Shown here in pieces: positions 61,445 to 64,000 of a DNA stretch of 64,000 bases. The translations under genes were made by a program, and so were the position numbers. The first letter of the stretch is position 1; each line of letters begins with the position of its first letter. This DNA comes from Stieleria sp. JC731 (GTDB taxonomy: Bacteria > Planctomycetota > Planctomycetia > Pirellulales > Pirellulaceae). The notes below the pieces were generated by a model. That model saw only the letters and a list, made by a program, of their open reading frames with translations. It did no database searches and was not told the origin of the DNA. Location: NCBI RefSeq assembly GCF_020966635.1, contig NZ_JAJKFQ010000001.1:558001-622000 (forward strand). Direction: 5' to 3'.

Positions 61445-62006
61445 AACCGCGGCTAGCGCCAAAGCGGCTCAGTATCGTTGCCCAAGCATCAACGATTATC
61501 GTTTGGCATCATCCCATCTGAGCCGCATCGCGTTAGCGACGGTTATTTGATGTTTTCGTTGTTGGCTTATCCGAGCCGTACACGAGACAATGCCGCGTAA
61601 CCGCGGCTAGCGCCAAAGCGGCTCAGTATCGTTGCCCGCGTATCAACGATTATCGTATGGCATCATCCCACATTAGCCGCATCGCGCTAGCGACGGTTGT
61701 GTGATGTTTTCTTTCTTGGCAGGTCCGAGCCGTACACGAGACAATGCCGCGTAACCGCGGCTAGCGCCAAAGCGGCTCAGTATCGTTGCCCGCGTATCAA
61801 CGATTATCGTATGGCATCATCCCACATTAGCCGCATCGCGCTAGCGACGGTTGTGTGATGTTTTCTTTCTTGGCAGGTCCGAGCCGTATACGAGACAGTG
61901 CCACGCAACCGCGGCTAGCGCCAAAGCGGCTCAGTATCGTTGCCCGCGCATCAACGATTATCGTATGGCATCGTCCCACACTAGCCGCCTCGCGTTAGCG
62001 ACGGTT
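61445..62006. repeat. repeat array F (exact 154-base period)
   Basis: Between miaE and the next plus-strand gene. The element AACCGCGGCTAGCGCCAAAG starts at 61445, 61599, 61753 and 61907, exactly 154 bases apart each time. Each unit has a plus element, a spacer containing ATCGTTG...CAACGAT (an internal hairpin), a minus element (GCCGCATCGCGTTAGCGACG) and a partial third. Units two and three differ at only a few of 154 bases. Spacers differ from arrays A-E, so this is a third subfamily. Confidence 0.95.
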
Positions 62007-62291
62007 AACTGGTCCTACGGGCCTTCGCAAAAAACTCTATCCATCGTGTTTCACGCGCGGCATCATGAAGCTTTCTCTTAGGGCCTGCCTCAAAACCTTT
62101 GCCTGATCAGCCTTGTCAATCAGCGTGGCCGATTCAATCATCAAGGTGCAATCGCGGAGGTTTTTGTTGCCAATTCGGAAAGGCAAACCAAATCGCGATC
62201 GTTCTAAAGCCATCGACCAAGGGAACTGGTCGAACCACCATCGGAAAGACTCCGGTTGACGTTGTTGACGATTAACAGGAGTAATTTCGAG

Positions 62292-63293
62292 ATGGATGTG
62301 CAACTTGCGAAAGGTATTTCACTGGTTGTGTGCTTGTGCATGATTCCCTGCCAAAACTCTTTGGCCGATGCACCAGTCGTCCGCTTCGATATGCCCGCAG
62401 CGGTTCCCGCGGTCGACACCAGTGCGATCGGAGACAATCGCGAAGTGACGATCGCGTTCCCGTTATCTTCCCTGGTGGTTGATCAATCACGCCGAGGCAT
62501 GATGACGCCGCCGATCGACCATCTATTAGTCACGTGTTCGATGCGAGATCAATATCCGGTCGTCGGCTATTTGCCCAAGACCGAATTGGAATCCGACTAT
62601 GCCGGACCGATCGAGATCACGCAGAAACGCGAGACGACGGACAATGTCGGTGTCAATGTTGATGGGACCTATCATCCGTGGGGCGGAGGTCACATGGGGG
62701 CTGATTCCAGCGACAAAGACTCCAACGCATCGCAGTACAGCAAGCATGCTCCGATGCAAGCGGTCATCGCATCAGGAACCGTAGATCGTGGTCGCGGTGT
62801 TTACTTCAAACTTCGCTGGACCGCGCATCAAGTGCTTGAAGGTGAGAAAGTGTTTCAAGTTTCCTTTGCGGTTCCCGCCGGATGGCGCGGCGGTTTGGTC
62901 GATGTTTCGGTTGCAGCCAAAGGTATCAGCAAGTCGCTGTTCCGCGATGAAAAGCTAGAAGACTTGGCGTCGCAAAAATTCGTCGTCGCTGTCCATCTAG
63001 AGAATGATCCCCACGCTGCCGAAATCGCGATGCGTCTTGCACATCTGGATCATAAGTTGGCCGAAATGTCGCAAAATGACGCAGGCAAGGCCACCTTGGC
63101 GGATTGGATTCGTCAAACACTGATTCCAATGGCAGACCAAAACAAAACCAACGATCGATCGAGACACTGGTATCAACGCGTTGTCGGTGGCACGGCCGAT
63201 CCACATGTCGATAAAGAAATCGCGAAACTGCCTATGCCGGTTCGGGTCACAGTTCTCGATTACGCCGATGCCTCACGAAAGCTGACCCAGTGA
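62292..63293 (+). CDS. secreted protein of unknown function
   Basis: About 333 residues from the ATG at 62292; AGGAG lies about 12 bases upstream and an in-frame TTG at 62256 is less likely. The leader (LAKGISLVVCLCMIPC) ends near SLADA. The mature protein has FDMPAAVPAVDTSA, a region with many His and Trp (GTYHPWGGGHMGADSSD, YFKLRWTAHQVLEGEKVFQV, VSFAVPAGWRGGLVDVSV) and a basic C-terminal helix. I do not recognise the family. Composition and codon use look genuine. Confidence 0.75.
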   Translation: MDVQLAKGISLVVCLCMIPCQNSLADAPVVRFDMPAAVPAVDTSAIGDNREVTIAFPLSSLVVDQSRRGMMTPPIDHLLVTCSMRDQYPVVGYLPKTELESDYAGPIEITQKRETTDNVGVNVDGTYHPWGGGHMGADSSDKDSNASQYSKHAPMQAVIASGTVDRGRGVYFKLRWTAHQVLEGEKVFQVSFAVPAGWRGGLVDVSVAAKGISKSLFRDEKLEDLASQKFVVAVHLENDPHAAEIAMRLAHLDHKLAEMSQNDAGKATLADWIRQTLIPMADQNKTNDRSRHWYQRVVGGTADPHVDKEIAKLPMPVRVTVLDYADASRKLTQ

Positions 63294-63450
63294 AAGCTGA
63301 CTTGGTGAAGCGAGCCGCTTAAAGATTGAATTATTGAACGATCTCACGAAGCTGGCTGCTTCGCACGTCTACCGAGGGATGGCTTCCTGGTTCCATGCCC
63401 AGTTCAAGCCTCGCCGACCGGATTACTGCGGCGACGTATCCCTGCTACAT

Positions 63451-63480
63451 TTGTAGAGTCCATCAGCAATGACTCTACAA
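63451..63480 (+). promoter_or_regulatory. hairpin in the leader of the Usp-like gene
   Basis: TTGTAGAGTC (63451-63460) pairs perfectly with GACTCTACAA (63471-63480) across a 10-base loop, ending 17 bases before the ATG at 63498. It could end the previous transcript or regulate translation of the next gene. Confidence 0.4.
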
Positions 63481-63497
63481 CTCTTCTGACATCCTCA

Positions 63498-64000
63498 ATG
63501 ACAGATTCGCAACAAGACGACATCGGACGCGAAGTCGACGCGGCGATGCGAATGTTCGAAAAATCGAAAGTCGGCGAAGCCGCCGCGATCACGCCGATCC
63601 GCCCATCACGCGTTCTGCTGGTGCTTGACGGTTCGCCACAAGATCAAACCGGTATCGAGTCCGCCGTTTATCTGCGTACTAATTTCAACACAGAGACGTT
63701 GATTTTGGATGGCCGCGCTGCGGTTGCGGATGATTTGGCGATTGGCGTCGTCGATCAGATTACCGGCTCTCGCCCGATCACAAACGATGCGGCGGAGTCT
63801 TATGAAAAGATTCTCGCGGCGCTCTCCAGTCATGACGTCGATTTGGCAATCGTTCCTTGTCCCTTTGGACGTGACTTTGACAAAGTTGGGACCGATAGCG
63901 CCGGGACGGTGATCGATGTCTTGTTGTCGCGGTGTCCGACAGCAATGCTTGTAACCAGACGCAGTGATCAGTCGCTTGCCAACTGCACGTCACACGTGGC
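63498..64000 (+). CDS. universal-stress-protein-like protein, C-terminal part cut by window edge
   Basis: Starts at the ATG at 63498 and stays open to the last base; about 167 residues are visible. N-terminus TDSQQDDIGREVDAAMRMFE, then the beta-strand/loop RVLLVLDGSPQDQTGIESAV, a helix, DLAIVPCPFGRDFDKVGTDS and VIDVLLSRCPTAMLVTRRSD. The D-G-S loop and the final AMLVTR strand match the nucleotide-binding alpha/beta fold of UspA proteins. Some Usp proteins are longer or tandem, so the missing part could be a second domain. Role is unknown. Confidence 0.75.
   Translation, partial: MTDSQQDDIGREVDAAMRMFEKSKVGEAAAITPIRPSRVLLVLDGSPQDQTGIESAVYLRTNFNTETLILDGRAAVADDLAIGVVDQITGSRPITNDAAESYEKILAALSSHDVDLAIVPCPFGRDFDKVGTDSAGTVIDVLLSRCPTAMLVTRRSDQSLANCTSHV

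Overview
The gene content points to a planctomycete of the Pirellulaceae (Rhodopirellula type). Evidence for this is two DUF1552/DUF1592 and PSCyt-PSD1/DUF1501 gene sets, a formylglycine sulfatase, a PVC-type CxxCH/HEAT-repeat dehydrogenase-like giant, PQQ-type beta-propeller proteins, a Ser/Thr kinase, Cys-rich porin-like proteins and moderate GC. Housekeeping genes are scattered rather than grouped: ftsK, birA, a CAT-anticodon tRNA, mutL, pgk, dprA, clpX, ftsY and miaE. The assignment is inferred from protein families only; no rRNA is present.

Layout. 1-9.5 kb, all minus: a cut PQQ propeller, the DUF1592-DUF1552 pair, a homocysteine S-methyltransferase, an RTX-like repeat protein and FtsK. 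10-17.4 kb, plus: a sulfatase, then a translationally overlapping PSD1-DUF1501 pair. 17.4-21.3 kb, minus: a periplasmic binding protein coupled by a GTGA overlap to a membrane CheA-like kinase, with no permease and no receiver beside it. 21.7-29.7 kb: a lipoprotein, monofunctional birA with a tiny acidic membrane protein, the tRNA, mutL-pdeM and a Ser/Thr kinase followed by asnB. 30.5-40 kb, minus: a 1447-residue SGNH/propeller/HEAT/cytochrome fusion, a GH63-like glucosidase and pgk. 40.5-47.5 kb: a secreted unknown, a DUF2461 protein, an unusually long adenylate-kinase-like protein, dprA and a dual-specificity phosphatase. 47.7-53.9 kb: a PQQ propeller, a TlpA-like thioredoxin, a UbiA prenyltransferase, a TIM-barrel isomerase-like protein and a small membrane protein. 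54.3-64 kb: clpX, two tandem paralogous porins with strong terminators, ftsY, miaE, a secreted unknown and the start of a Usp-like gene.

The most striking non-genic feature is a family of roughly 27-base imperfectly palindromic elements. They alternate in orientation and are packed into six intergenic arrays (about 29.7, 34.9, 41.5, 44.3, 52.1 and 61.4 kb), together close to 7 percent of the window. Three arrays have a higher-order period near 200 bases and one has an exact 154-base period. In one case the repeat supplies the last codons and the stop of the gene before it. Arrays of the same subfamily flank the 1447-residue gene on both sides, and another pair flanks the DUF2461/kinase-like gene pair. 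I recognise no published name for them; they behave like REP/BIME-type elements.

Other points worth a second look are the probable gene conversion between the two porins, the binding-protein/CheA-like kinase pair, the Gly replacement of the catalytic Ser in the fused SGNH domain, and the unresolved identity (Met or Ile2) of the CAT tRNA.
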